DNA from: Pipra filicauda
Lineage: Eukaryota; Chordata; Aves; Passeriformes; Pipridae
Assembly (NCBI RefSeq): GCF_003945595.2
Contig: NW_024104316.1
Span: 62,001 to 126,000, forward strand
Reading direction: 5' to 3'
DNA: 64,000 nt
Shown: piece by piece, positions 53,347 through 64,000 of the stretch
How positions within the stretch are numbered: position 1 is the first letter of the stretch
Layout: the number at the start of each line of letters is the position of its first letter
Position numbers and translations under genes: made by a program
Notes under the pieces: model-generated
What the model was told of the DNA's origin: nothing
Database searches by the model: none
What the model saw: only the letters and a program-made list of their open reading frames with translations

Positions 53347-53500
53347 AACCGCATGCACGAATCTCTGAAGCTTTTTGACAGCATCTGCAACAACAAATGG
53401 TTCACAGATACATCTATCATCCTCTTTCTAAACAAGAAGGACATATTTGAGGAGAAAATTAAGAAATCTCCACTGGCTATCTGCTTTCCTGAGTACACAG
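53347..53500 (+). CDS. GNAO1: GNAO1 exon 7B (residues 242-292), alpha-o2 type
   Basis: This 154-bp exon encodes [18 protein letters not shown] through CFPEYT plus one base of Gly293. It carries the G4 nucleotide-specificity motif NKKD (Asn270 to Asp273), which reads the guanine base. The variant residues LKLF, NNKWFTD and KKDIFEEK identify the alpha-o2 exon; alpha-o1 has, as I recall, a Phe-Phe-Ile-Asp version and KKDLFGEK. The acceptor is 'ctttctgttgcag' and the donor 'CAG|gtaatgag'. Ala285 stands where I recall Thr in mammals. The exon is AT-richer than exons 6 and 8B. It is used mutually exclusively with exon 7A, which is not in the window. Confidence 0.97.
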
Positions 53501-54083
53501 GTAATGAGAAAGGTGGCTGCACAGGAGTGCCTGGCAAAGGGAGCACACGGTGCTGCCCAGCAGGGCTGGTGCTGTCCTGTAGTGCAGGCAACGAGGCTGA
53601 AGGTGCAGAGCTCCCATGGGCTTCACTTTTATTGCAGGAAGTGCCACAGGATCATCCTCACCATCTTTAGTGGTCCACTTAGAGCAGGAGGATGACTTGA
53701 ACCAAGTTCCGTGCTGGCAAAGGGCCACCACCCCTGAGCAGTGTTTGGTCTCTGCCTCACAGGTGGTTCTGATGCTGAGCCAGCACATGCAGCTGTGGGG
53801 CTGCAGAGCTGTCCCCAAACCCATGTGGTCTGGTTCTCTGTGTCACACAGGAGCAGGAACCTTCCTGCAGATCTCTGAGAAAGGTGCAGTGAGCTGGTCT
53901 CTGGGAGACCAACACACAGGCTTTGTTAGGCTGTCCTCAGCTGGAGTCCAGCTTTGCTCTTTCAAACCCCCCCACGTTCCCTTGTGGGTCCTGGCTGGCC
54001 ACAACAAGAATTCCTCAGCAGTTCCTGGCCACCACTGCCCCACTGCCAGGCACCTCGGGGCTGCAGAATCATCATCACCCTGG

Positions 54084-54212
54084 CAACATTTATGGCCAGG
54101 CTGGAGGGGTCTCTGAGCAACCTGATCTGGCTGGAGATGTCCCTGCTCACTGCAGGGCAGTTGGACTAGATGACCTTTAAAGGTCCCTTCTAACCCAACC
54201 CATTCTGTGTTC
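54084..54212 (+). mobile_element. CR1 LINE 3' fragment
   Basis: The words 'atggccaggctggagggg', 'tctgagcaacctgatctgg', 'gttggactagatgacctt' and 'ggtcccttctaacccaaccc', followed by 'attctgtgttcc', give the standard order of a CR1 3' end in sense orientation. The final repeats are decayed. Confidence 0.9.
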
Positions 54213-55909
54213 CATAATCAGCCCTCCAGTGTGCAGGCAGCAGGTCTCACAGCTTGGCTGCTTCAGCTCAAGCCATACATTTTTCATCACATTAGTTGAG
54301 GAGGTCCCCAGTTTCACTCTCAGGTTGATCGAAATCAAGCACAGACATAGAAGCATTTCCAGTTAAATGCAGGTAGAAAACAAAGTGTTTGATTTTCTAT
54401 TCTGCTGGCCACCCACAGCCCTTCACCCACAGAGCAGGCAGAGGAAGGCCACAAGAGCCCTGCCCCGAGCTTGGCTGGGGAGAAGGAGCCTCAGTGAAAG
54501 GTGGAGGTGAGAGCAGGGGCTCTGTAAGGAGCCCCCACTTCTGCTGCCTGCCTGGCATCTGACCCACTGATGTGGGAATACACCACCCATGCAAAGGCTG
54601 CAGCTGCACCTGCTGCTTCCCTCTGCATCTCACCAGCTTCCACAACCCCTCATTACCATTCCGAGACGGCATCAAAATCAACTTTTATCATCATGAATTA
54701 TTTAAGCTCACCGGAGACATCCCGATGAATCAACCCGACAGACAGAGCAGCAGATCTCTCTTTGTCAGGAAACGTGGTTGTGAACCAGGAGCACCAAGGG
54801 TGTCACATTTCTGGGCAGGCCAACAAATTATTAACCACAGCTTCTTATCTCTGAACACTTGATTTTTCGCTGTGAATAGACAAAGGCTGTCCCTCACTGC
54901 TGCTTTGGGCTGAATGGTCTGTGGCCACGGAGCAGAACGACTCCAGCTGAATTCAGAAGAACATCTGCAGGCCTCCTCTCTGGGGAAGGCTTGGGTGTTT
55001 GTCACCACCAACACATTTCAGCCATCTACTCATCTGCTTGGTCCAGACAGAACCAACATATTCCCGACACGTTTGTCTGAAAAGATCTAATCATGGAAAT
55101 TTCAGTCTTTACAGTTGAAAGCTCATAATAATGCCTACCCCAAATCTGCCTGGTTGCAAATTAGATTGCTGTTTCTGGATGGCTTGTAGAGCAGCTCATC
55201 ACTGTCTTCTTTATAGCAGCACTTCTATATACGGGATGGTTTCTATCATCCCTCTTCTTTTTCCCTTTTCTCAGTGAAGCAAACCTGCACCTCTCACTCC
55301 TTCCTGGTCGTACTTTGTGCACCTGGCTTTGTGGATCTTCACTGAAGTCTCCCAGAAACCCTACTCTGAAATAACATTCTTACAGACCCCCAATGGCAGG
55401 GAGACTAGAAGAAGAAGGAATGTCATTTTAGATACAACTGTTCCTTCCCAAGCAATCCCAGCCCAAGAGAGGAGTTCACTGGGGGAGGCAGACCCTCTGA
55501 CACACATGAAAACAAATACAGCTTCTTTCCGGAGTGCTTCAGCCCCAGGTGAACCAAACCAGTCTTCCCCAAATTTCAGAAGACCCCAGAGATGCTCTAA
55601 ATTCCTTCAAGGTGCTGTTCTGGAAGCTGGGAGTTCTCGTAATGCCAGGGACCCTCCACAGACCTCCCGGTGCCATGAGACCTCCTGGTCTCTCTTGTGC
55701 CATCAGAGAGGGCTGAAAGTCTGACAGCTGAAAGTCCTTTTACTGGTCCAACAGGCATGTGAGTCAGAGGTGAGGAATATCCCCCCCCAGGCACTCAGCA
55801 GTGCCATTACAAGTTAGCTCATGCTAACATCCAGCCCGGACTTTAGACCCAAGCACACACCTCAGGCTGCCCCCCCTGCTCTGCTGACCACAGCTCAGGG
55901 GATGGAGCC

Positions 55910-56260
55910 CTCGTGGTCGTGTGGAAAAGCAGCATTATTAGAATGTTGCCCTGGAGTTAAAATGGAATTATTTGATGAAAGCCTATAAATTGAACAAGCG
56001 GACTTTCAACATCACAAGTAGGTTCCACGAAGTGCTTTTAATGAAATGAAGTTTCTGATGTCCATTAGTTCTGCTGACAGGGAATTATTGGAGGACTGCA
56101 TCCACAAATGTGCCGGCTGTTTGCTGGAGCACTGACTGTTTCCATCCCCTTAATTCTCCCATGCTCTTAACTAATCCACAATACTTAGCAAAGCAGCGTG
56201 GCGTGTTTTAAACCAGTCTGGCATTAGTGATTCCTTGCTCTCCTGGACAGAATACAGCAT
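55910..56260. promoter_or_regulatory. AT-rich repeat-free block, possible conserved element
   Basis: The stretch has words such as 'gcattattagaatg', 'ggaattatttgatg' and 'cttttaatgaaatga', with no repeat signature. It sits within intron 7B between GC-richer flanks. It may be an enhancer, but composition is the only evidence. Confidence 0.2.
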
Positions 56261-57524
56261 CTAAATCCTCATGCCTTTGAACAACCAAGTTCCCGTTCAT
56301 AAAATACCCTCCTATTCGTGCACAGCATGTGGAACTGTTCACAGATTCCTTACACATCTACTCATGCAAGAACCTGCTCCCAGAAAACACTTTGCTTCTC
56401 TTACTTCAAGCATATTCTCAAGTCTCATGGTCTTCATGTGCTTGTGTCTTCAACAGCAATGTGTGTGTGTGCAAGGGTGATCTCCCAGGTCAGCTGCCTT
56501 CCACCACAGTACATCTCAAGCCCCAGTGAGCTTCTCTCTAGCAGATAACAGCATTTCCCATCAGTACAGCATCACGGAGGCAGAGGGACCCAAAAGCAGG
56601 AGCAGTGTTACTGCTGTGGAGCCTTTTGGGGGTCAGGCACCAGGCAGTGCCCAGCAGTGCTGCGGGGCTGCACTCCAGGCCAGCCAGAGAAACCACCTTC
56701 ATCAGCCCTGAGCAGGTGCCCAAGTGGAGCTCTGTGTGTGGGCAGGATCAGGGCTGGACAGAGCACAAACGATCTGCTCATTTGCATGGCTCCTCCCGGG
56801 CTTTTTTTAACACAAAACTTGATGCTTAATAAGGTGTGGCACAGACATCTCTATCCATCAAAACAAGAAACCTCTCCTGGTGTGATTTTAGCCATGGCTC
56901 TGGAGGAGAGTATTGTGATCCTAATTCCTCAAAAAGAGGGACATTTTGTATTAGGCTTTTGGGTTTTTCTTTTGAGAAAACCTCACTTTGTTCTGCAACA
57001 GAGGCTGGATCTTTTCATGTCCTTTTCTCTTAGTGATTCAGGGAAAGGAGAGCACAGCTACCAATACTGTCCTCAGTTCATGGAACATGTTAGCTCTTCT
57101 TTTCCACCAAAAACTGAAACTTTAATCAAAAAAAATCTAAAAAAGGAAAAAAGCAAAGCCTCTTCCCCAGGTCAAGCACTTAACCACATTCCTGGCAGAT
57201 TTCTTCTCTTTTTTGTCACCACGATGTGGAATTTGTTCTGGTTTTCCCATCATAGCCTGTTTAACACTCAGCTCCATAGACTATAAACAGCAACTCAGAA
57301 TAAAAATACAGCTGAGCTGACAGCCACAGAGCACCTCCTGGCTGGCAGCAGTCCTGGCTGGTGACAGTGCCCATCCCCAAGATGGAGATGGGGTGGCTGC
57401 ACTGCAGTGGCCCTGCAGGAGCTCCCCATGTCCCTACAGGAGGGTGTTTGCAGGCCCCCCGTGGGTCCAGGCTCGCGGGACAGCTTTAACCTGCTCCTTT
57501 TGCTCTCCCCCGGCTCTCCTGCAG

Positions 57525-57712
57525 GCCCCAACGCGTTCACGGAGGCGGTGGCGTACATCCAGAGCCAGTACGAGAGCAAGAACAAGTCCCCCAACAAGGA
57601 GATCTACACCCACATCACCTGTGCCACCGACACCAACAACATCCAGTTCGTCTTCGACGCCGTCACGGACGTCATCATCGCCAACAACCTGCGGGGCTGT
57701 GGACTCTACTGA
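57525..57712 (+). CDS. GNAO1: GNAO1 exon 8B coding part (residues 293-354 and stop), alpha-o2 type
   Basis: This exon completes Gly293 and encodes [17 protein letters not shown] through to the C-terminus NNLRGCGLY and a TGA stop. It holds the G5 motif TCAT (324-327), which contacts guanine, and the alpha-5 helix that docks into activated receptors. Cys351 is the pertussis-toxin ADP-ribosylation site typical of Gi/o subunits. FTEAVAYIQ and [10 protein letters not shown] mark the alpha-o2 exon. Compared with mammalian alpha-o2 as I recall it, residues 315-316 (Pro-Asn) and 346 (Asn) are those of alpha-o1. The acceptor is 'cggctctcctgcag'. An 11-bp tandem duplication begins in the last codons and covers the stop without changing the frame before it. 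Confidence 0.97.
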
Positions 57713-57725
57713 CGCTCTACTGACG
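57704..57725. repeat. GNAO1: 11-bp tandem duplication across the stop codon
   Basis: The 11-mer 'ctctactgacg' at 57704-57714 is repeated exactly at 57715-57725. The first copy contains the last two codons and the TGA stop. The second copy's TGA is out of frame and falls in the 3' UTR. The protein is therefore unaffected. Confidence 0.95.
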
Positions 57726-58470
57726 CTCTCTGCTCCCCTCCTGCCCCTCCAGGCCCGCGGACAGGTCCTCTCTTTCCTTGTTTTTTTCCTCCTCAGAAGA
57801 TGATGAGGAAGAAATCCATAAAATCCCCCCTTCCCCGTCCCAGAAAACTTTGCAGCGAGTTCTGCTTTCCCCAGCCCCGTTTTGTTTTATTTTGGTTCAT
57901 TTTTGGTTCATTCCCTTGCTGCCTCGTTCCACTCCTCCGTTGCAGTTCACAGTGCTGTGCAGGGAGCTAACGCGTTTCCCACAGAGTGCATTTCAACTGC
58001 CAAAAGACAAAAATACTTCAGTTTTAAAAAGAGGAAAAAAAAATCAAAGCCTTAAAATACTGGTCAGGAACAGCGTAGTTTGGAACCAAAACTTTTTTTT
58101 TTTTTTGCCTTGAGATTAAGGGATATTGTTTATTCTCCTGGTTGTCTTTTCTGTTAAAACATTACTCCTTTGGGAAGTGCTAGATACAACCTGATCATTT
58201 TGAGGGTACCTTATGGCTCCAGTTCTGACCCCAAAGCCAGAGGGGTCAGGGTCGAATGCAGCTGCCATAGCTTGGATTTGTATATTCTCCTTTTTTCCAG
58301 ACAGCTATTTGAACAAGTAAAACAGCCATATCGAGTTCTGCTGGTGCCTGAGTAACGGGGACACAGTAACAAAACCTACTAAGCCTTGTCTAAAAACATT
58401 CATTACTGGTAGCAGTTTTACCTCAAGTTTTTCAAGATTAATATTAAAATATATCTAGAGGTTGCAGTAA
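57713..58470 (+). other. GNAO1: Probable alpha-o2 3' UTR and polyadenylation region
   Basis: After the stop codon the sequence is T- and A-rich with runs such as T12 near 58090 and no open frame of note, as expected of a 3' UTR. The first plausible polyadenylation signal is ATTAAA at 58443-58448; no AATAAA appears between the stop and that point. The end is therefore a guess. Longer 3' UTRs using later ATTAAA words (for example near 59978) are possible. Confidence 0.5.
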
Positions 58471-61400
58471 CCCATTTCTGAGGCACTTTGCTGGAGGCCA
58501 CAGAGCCACTGGGCTGGGCCCCCTTGGAGTGTTGGCAGAGAGGACCCCATGCTCGGGGGCATCCAAGGAAGCTGGCCTGGGTACCTGGTGGCCTTTCCCA
58601 AAGCCCCTCCCAGCCTAAGGGACTGATTTCAGCACAAGCAGTGCTCCCACAAACAGCATCTCTTTCCAGACTTCAGCCCTGAAGTGCTGGAATACACCAA
58701 AAATATTTAGTCTTGGTTTCTTGTAGGCAGAGTTTGACCTTCAGGTACCTGAGATGTGAGGAGGTGCTTTGGGAAATGTCCCTGTGGCAGGATGGCAGGA
58801 AGGTGTGCGGGAGCCTCGTGGCTCTTCATCACCCCTCAGGCATCTGAACAGCCTTGAGAAGCCCAGCCCTGTGCTCTGAGCCTCCTTGGCTCCTGTGTCA
58901 CCCAGAGAGCATCCAGAGACAGCTCCACACTTGGTGTCTCCACTCAGGCATCTCTTTACCAGTGTCTGACGTGAGCAGGGTGTTTTATACTGGCCATGCA
59001 GTGAGAGCTCAGGGAGCTGATTTGAGCCAATGATGCAGTAGAAAGGAAAAGTGCAAGGAAAGGAGGAAGGAAGGGCAGGGGGAGGAAAGGACAAGGGTAG
59101 TGCCCAGCACAGCAAAAGCAGGGGCTGAGAGGGGAGAAGAAATGCAGGTGGGCTGAGTTACACTCTCTTGCCATCACCAAGGGGTCTGGATGCCCTTAGG
59201 TCGAAGATGGAGGGGAATGTGAGAGGTGGGGGGTCACCTCTGGGGGCATGGAGGGACCCTGAGAAGTCCACCCCAAAAGCTTGTTTGGTGTCGGGGTGAG
59301 ACAACCACCTCTGAGGTCCCACTCAGGGCCCACCTCACCTGGGGGCAGGTAGGCAATGCTGATCCCTGCCTCTTCTCTGCCTCTCTTAAAATTCCATAAT
59401 CTCAGAAAACGGGAGTTCTTTCCAGGCTGGCCACAAGTTCAACTGTCCTCTCTTGGCAGCCTGATCTAGGGGGGGCTTTCAGGTCTCAGGAGGTCTGAGT
59501 TTTCTCCAGGGCCACTCCTGAGAGGGACAGCATCTCTTCTCTCGCTGTGCCCATTTAGGAGAGACGGTGTGAGAGCAGCCCAGAGCAGCACAGCCCAAAG
59601 AGAAGGGGCTGGGGAGCATCAGTGTGCAGGAGGCAGGGACAGCAGCAGGTATGGTGGCACAGGATGGAGAGGACCAGTGGGAGAGGTTTGGCAACAGTTT
59701 GGGAGTGAAGTTGCAGAAGGGAGATGAGACAGATGGAGGCACCAGGGAGGGCGGGAAGAGAAGGGCACCTGAGAGCCAGAGGAGAGTCCCCATCAGAGCC
59801 TGTGCTCTGCCAGGACAGTGCTCGTGGGACATCCGTGACAAACCCAGCCAGGAACGTGAGCAGGAGCACCCCAGAGCCAGCAGGGAAGGCCTGCAGGGGC
59901 AAGCAAGGTGGCTGTCACCCCTCCAACCAGCTCCCAGCCCAGCACGGCTGGTAACTGCCAGTAACCCCCTAAACAGCATTAAATTATAAAACTGCATTTA
60001 GGATTGCACAGCAAGGACCTGCTGCTGCTCTGCTGGGCACTGACAGCAATAACTCCAGGTCTCTGCCTCCCCTGCTCTGGCACAAGCCAGTACCCACCTT
60101 TCTCTTCACCATCCCAGAATGCCTCCAGTGACATCAGCCCCTGCAGGGAGCTGGCCAGCCAGCAAAGCCAGCAGCCTTCTCTGCTCCTCAAGCCCACCCA
60201 CACACTGTTTTCCCAGATCCCACCCCATTTACTGCCAGCACACTCTGCTGTAAAGATGTGAACCAAAGGAAAGGTCTGCATGTGTCGTTGTCTTTGGTTT
60301 AGCTTAGAATTTCAGGAGTTGGTGGAAAGGTTTTTCAAGGAAAGGATTCCGAGTGGGAAGCACCTGCCCAGTTCTTGGTTCCTTGGAAGGGACCAGCCCA
60401 CGGCAATGGGGCAGTGCTTCTGCTGCAGGAGGAGCAGGGAATTAGCTGGAGGGACATGGAGGGACAGGGGTGGTGCTGGAGTTTGTCCCATGTGGGTGGC
60501 TGTGCCCCACCTGCAGCACCCAGCACCCACATGTGCACTGAGTGTCAGAGCAAGGGCTGAAAAGCCTCACATTGGTTACGTTTGGTACCTAAAGTGTGTG
60601 TAACCACTGGAGCCAGTGCAGAGCCAGCCCCCTGTGTGCTGATGGCTGGCACTGGCAGGGAGGCAGGTCTGTCAGAAGAGTTTGATCAGCAATGGAGATT
60701 TTCTGTTCCCACCCCTTGCTGTGGATGACATTTTATCCAAGTAAATAAGTAACAGAAGTTGTTCCCAGGGAAGGCAGCACCACGCCAAGGCTTTGTGAGC
60801 TCCCAGCTTAAAGCACACAGGAATATTTTGGTAAAGACAATTGAAATTAGCTCAACTCCAAACTCTGCCAAATGCAGCCAAGTGGCCTGTTCTGGCTCAG
60901 TTTGCTTTTGCTGCTCTCTGGGCTGGATTCAGGTAACCCCTGCTGGGAGGTCACCTGGCTGGGAGGTCCAAACCCCCTCTGCAGCTTCGGCAGGTTCCCA
61001 GCACGTTGGTGACAACCAACAGCTGGTGTTCCATGGGGAGAAGAGAGAGAAAAAGCAGAGGAAATGTTGCCACACAGAGCCTCTTCTTTCATTTTCTTTG
61101 TCATATTGTGTGTCTGAAGCCTCATCTCAGCTGCTGCTGCTGCTGACGTTCCGTCCCTCACACGAGCGTCACGAGGATTCACTGACAAATGCTGGAAACA
61201 GCATTTGGGAGATGAAATGCTTCCAGTGTTAAACACTACTATCTCTCCCACTTGATGGCCGTGTATAGATTTTTGTCTGCAGAACGGCTGCCAAACCATT
61301 ACTCACTGCTGGCTCCTGCATCCTTCCAAGCCTTTCCTGGCAGATGTGCCTTCCGCAGGCAATCTTTTGCCCCGTGCTTTTTCCAAACACCAGCAATTCT

Positions 61401-64000
61401 TCCAGCACTTGCCTAGAAAGACCTTGAAATGCATCCCCTGCCTTCAAAAGCCTCTCCTTAACAGCCCCTTGTGCTTTGCAATTGCCGTGCTCCAAGTCCA
61501 GACCCTTGGAGACCCCGGGCTGTGTTTGATTTGCAGTCCCCACGCAGCGGGGATGTTGCAGCTGGTGCAGCTGCATCAGAAATTGTACCAGGGCATGGGG
61601 GGTAGATTTTAAAAGCACACAGTTGAAACAGCTATGTATACACCCTCCTGCCCTTCAAAACTAATGTGGAAACTTGCAAAAAAAAAAAAAAAAAAAAAAA
61701 AAAGCTCTTTTGGGGATGCAGGAGGTTTTTCAGGACTCAGGTGGCTTGTCCAGCAGCAGCATCCGAGGGGTGTTAGCATTGAAAGCAGCATTAGCAACTC
61801 ATGATGAGCTTCAGGCAGCAGCCAAAGGAAAGAAGGAAGCGCCTCCCCAGCTTGCTTTGTAGCCAGTGAGAGGGCGTGGAGCCGCGAGACCACAAAAATG
61901 CAAACAGCTCCTTTATTTAAACAACCATTTCAATGAAACAGAGAGAGCCGTAGAAGGAAAGCCTGGCAGCGCTGAGCTGCAGAGCGCTGAGCTGCTCCTC
62001 GGGGGATGCAGCGGCTGGGCTGGCCGGGAGAACCAGCAATAACCACTCACTGGGAAAGCACACGCTGAAGCACAGCCCCGGACTGCCCAGGCCAGGGTTT
62101 AGTGTGCCTAAACCTAAACTCGTGTTTAGTGCCAGGACCCCGCCTGCCAGCGCCGAGCGTCCCTGCTGCCCCTGCCCTCCCGCCGGCCCGTCCCACCTCC
62201 CGCCCACAAACACTTCCCACTGCAGCTCTCAGGAGCTTTGTACCGGAATCAGCCTCTTGCCCTCAGCCAGCTGTCCTGGGTGCCCGGCCAGCCTGTCCCT
62301 CCACGGGGGGCAGAGCACCCTCAGGAGGAGCCTGCTGTGCCTCCTTCATAGCTGCGGTTTTGTTTTACAGGACACTAAAAGTATTAACGAGGGCAGCCTT
62401 TACTGTAATGTACATTAAAGTGTGTCTGGTGGGTTTAATCAGTCTGCCATGGCATGAGCCCGGTGTTTACCTGCAAGGGAACAGACCTTGTCCTCAGGCC
62501 GGGAGTGCAAACTGCAGGTCAGGGTAGGACACAGCAGATGTCCTTGTGCCAGAAGGTCCCCACGTGCCCACCTGCTGCCATGCCAAGCATGGGGCAGCCC
62601 CTCACTGTTGGGCTCAACAAGGCAGACATCACCCATGAGGGATTTTGCAGTCAAGGCTGGGAAAGGGACCAACCCTGCACTGTTAGTCTGTGCAACACAT
62701 CCGAGTATTTTGTGGCCAAAATGCCTCCTGGAGCCAGGGAGAGTTGCTGAGTTCCTGGGAGCAGGGCTGACTGACTGTAATTAGAGAAGCTTAGTGCTAA
62801 TGTGCTTGAGTCTTTGTCGTGGGCCAGGTTTGTCTTAAGTCTTGCCACCAAAAACTCCACAACCATTTCCATTTAGGAGGCTAAAACACTCATCAGTGAT
62901 CTGACACTGGAAGCATCGAGGTCAGTAGAGATGGTGCTACTGAGCATCACCCCGAAGCCCCCAGACCCATCACCCCCTTGCACCCCCAATGCACACACAG
63001 GAAAGCAGAGACATGGTCCAAGTGGCACAAAATTGCAGACCATGGTCTTGCCTCTACCTCCCCAGGGGAAAAAGCAGGCAAACACACTCCTGAGGCCCCC
63101 CAGGACTCAAGGGTGTCATTTCTGAGCTCCAGCACTGACACGAGGTAATTGATGGTGACAGATATAGGGACATGACCTATATAAAGAGTTATGCTGAGAA
63201 CATGGCCATGGAAAGGGACCTTTCACAGGACCACTCATGCCCCAGCCAGCAGCCTGGGAGATCTTTAATCATATGCAGAGACAAGCAAGTGAACACAAGT
63301 GCAACCCTTAAACACCAACGCCTTACTGAGAGGAGGAGCAGGACCAAAGCCTCCAGCTGGCACCCTGTGGGCAGAGGGAGAGGGGAGGCAGCTGAAGAAA
63401 CATCTCCATCTCCCAGAGAGGGCAGCTCTATTTTCCATGGACACCAGGTGCACTAGACACAGGGAGGAGAGACCGGGAGAAGAGGCAGAGGGCTGGGACA
63501 CCCCAGGCCCTCTCCCACCCAGTGCCATGGAAATTAATGTTGAGACCAAATCCTGACTGTCCTGTAGTGCAGGCAAGCAGCTCCAGAGCTAAACCCCCTG
63601 CTCCAAGTGGGGAGAGGAGATCATAGCAGGTAAAACACCATTTTCAGCAGTGCCTGAGTCTCACCAGCTTTTCCAGTGCTGGAGCAACCCAGGGCAAGCA
63701 ACTCGGGTTGTTCAAACACCAGCCATTGCCCTGCTAAAGTGCCCAGTCCCTAATTTGTGATCCTCAGCCCTATTCCCCCACCTCCCTTTTCCCCCTTCAG
63801 CTCAACAAGGGAACAGTGACCATCACTCTGCCTCTGGGCTCCCCACCACGTTTCTTCCCAAGGATCACCAGAGGCCATCACCATTTTCCTTTTGCTGGTT
63901 TCCCGCTGAATCATTTCTCCTGCATGTTTGATGGCCCAAACTGTATTAACTGTAATTTTGTATGAAGAGTGACTGTCCATTGGTTTAATAGAGCATTAGT
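58471..64000 (+). other. 3' flank of alpha-o2, presumed intron 6 of alpha-o1
   Basis: These 5.5 kb hold no exon I can recognise. In mammals the alpha-o1 exons 7A and 8A follow the alpha-o2 pair, so this stretch is probably intronic for alpha-o1 transcripts. Contents are ordinary GC-moderate sequence with an A26 run at 61678-61703, a purine-rich stretch near 59040-59100 and a GC-rich stretch near 62130-62320. No CR1 copy is evident. Confidence 0.6.
61678..61703 (+). repeat. Poly(A) run of 26
   Basis: An uninterrupted run of 26 A follows 'ggaaacttgc'. No AATAAA signal stands just before it and no flanking target-site duplication is evident, so it reads better as a homopolymer microsatellite than as the tail of a retrocopy. 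Confidence 0.9.

Larger units (their letters stand above)
53501..57524 (+). other. GNAO1: GNAO1 intron 7B
   Basis: This 4.0-kb intron lies between the two alpha-o2 exons, from donor 'gtaatgag' to acceptor 'cccggctctcctgcag'. It contains one CR1 fragment near 54.1 kb and AT-rich repeat-free stretches near 54.65-54.75 and 55.9-56.3 kb. Open frames in it are short and overlapping and show no recognisable protein. No alpha-o1 exon is seen. Confidence 0.88.

Noticed and set aside
56657..57286. Plus-strand open frame of about 209 codons in intron 7B
   Set aside because: The translation is unrelated to Galpha or any family I recognise and lacks splice borders; it ends before the exon 8B acceptor.
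61300..61703. Possible processed retrocopy ending in the A26 run
   Set aside because: The upstream open frame matches no protein I know, no AATAAA precedes the A run, and no target-site duplication is visible.
58470..64000. Search for alpha-o1 exons 7A and 8A
   Set aside because: No second NKKD or [12 protein letters not shown] coding segment with splice borders was found; they are probably beyond the window.

Overview
The window is vertebrate nuclear DNA, almost certainly from a bird. Two things show this. The interspersed repeats I can recognise are 3' fragments of CR1 LINEs with the avian-type 'attctatgattctgtgat' tail. The only protein-coding exons encode a G-protein alpha-o subunit at near-identity to its vertebrate orthologues. 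I cannot resolve the order of birds from what is here.

The whole window lies in or just past the 3' part of one plus-strand gene, GNAO1 (Galpha-o). Five coding exons total 762 bp. Exon 4 is 23895-24055, exon 5 is 44213-44341, exon 6 is 45042-45171, exon 7 of the alpha-o2 (B) type is 53347-53500, and exon 8 of the alpha-o2 type is 57525-57712. All five have canonical AG/GT borders and join in frame to give residues 102-354. Exons 1-3 lie upstream of base 1. The mutually exclusive alpha-o1 exons (7A, 8A) are not seen and are expected beyond base 64000. Bases 57713 to about 58470 look like the alpha-o2 3' UTR. The rest, to 64000, would be alpha-o2 3' flank and at the same time intron 6 of the alpha-o1 transcript.

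The noncoding part (about 99%) holds five CR1 fragments, five minisatellite blocks, several short duplications, two notable inverted repeats, three small CpG-dense patches and several AT-rich repeat-free blocks that may be conserved noncoding elements. Intron 6, which precedes the alternative exon pair, is the busiest. It has three minisatellites, a CR1, a dense CpG patch, a perfect DR5 nuclear-receptor site, a long pyrimidine stretch and a cluster of TGCATG (RBFOX) motifs upstream of exon 7B. Together these suggest a locally regulated isoform switch.

I found no evidence of a second protein gene, tRNA, rRNA, CRISPR array or intact transposon. The strongest unusual signals are a perfect 29-bp-arm palindrome with a third partial copy (6791-6872), a 45-bp-arm intronic hairpin in intron 4 (28678-28772), the regulatory cluster before exon 7B, and alpha-o1-like residues in the alpha-o2 exon 8.
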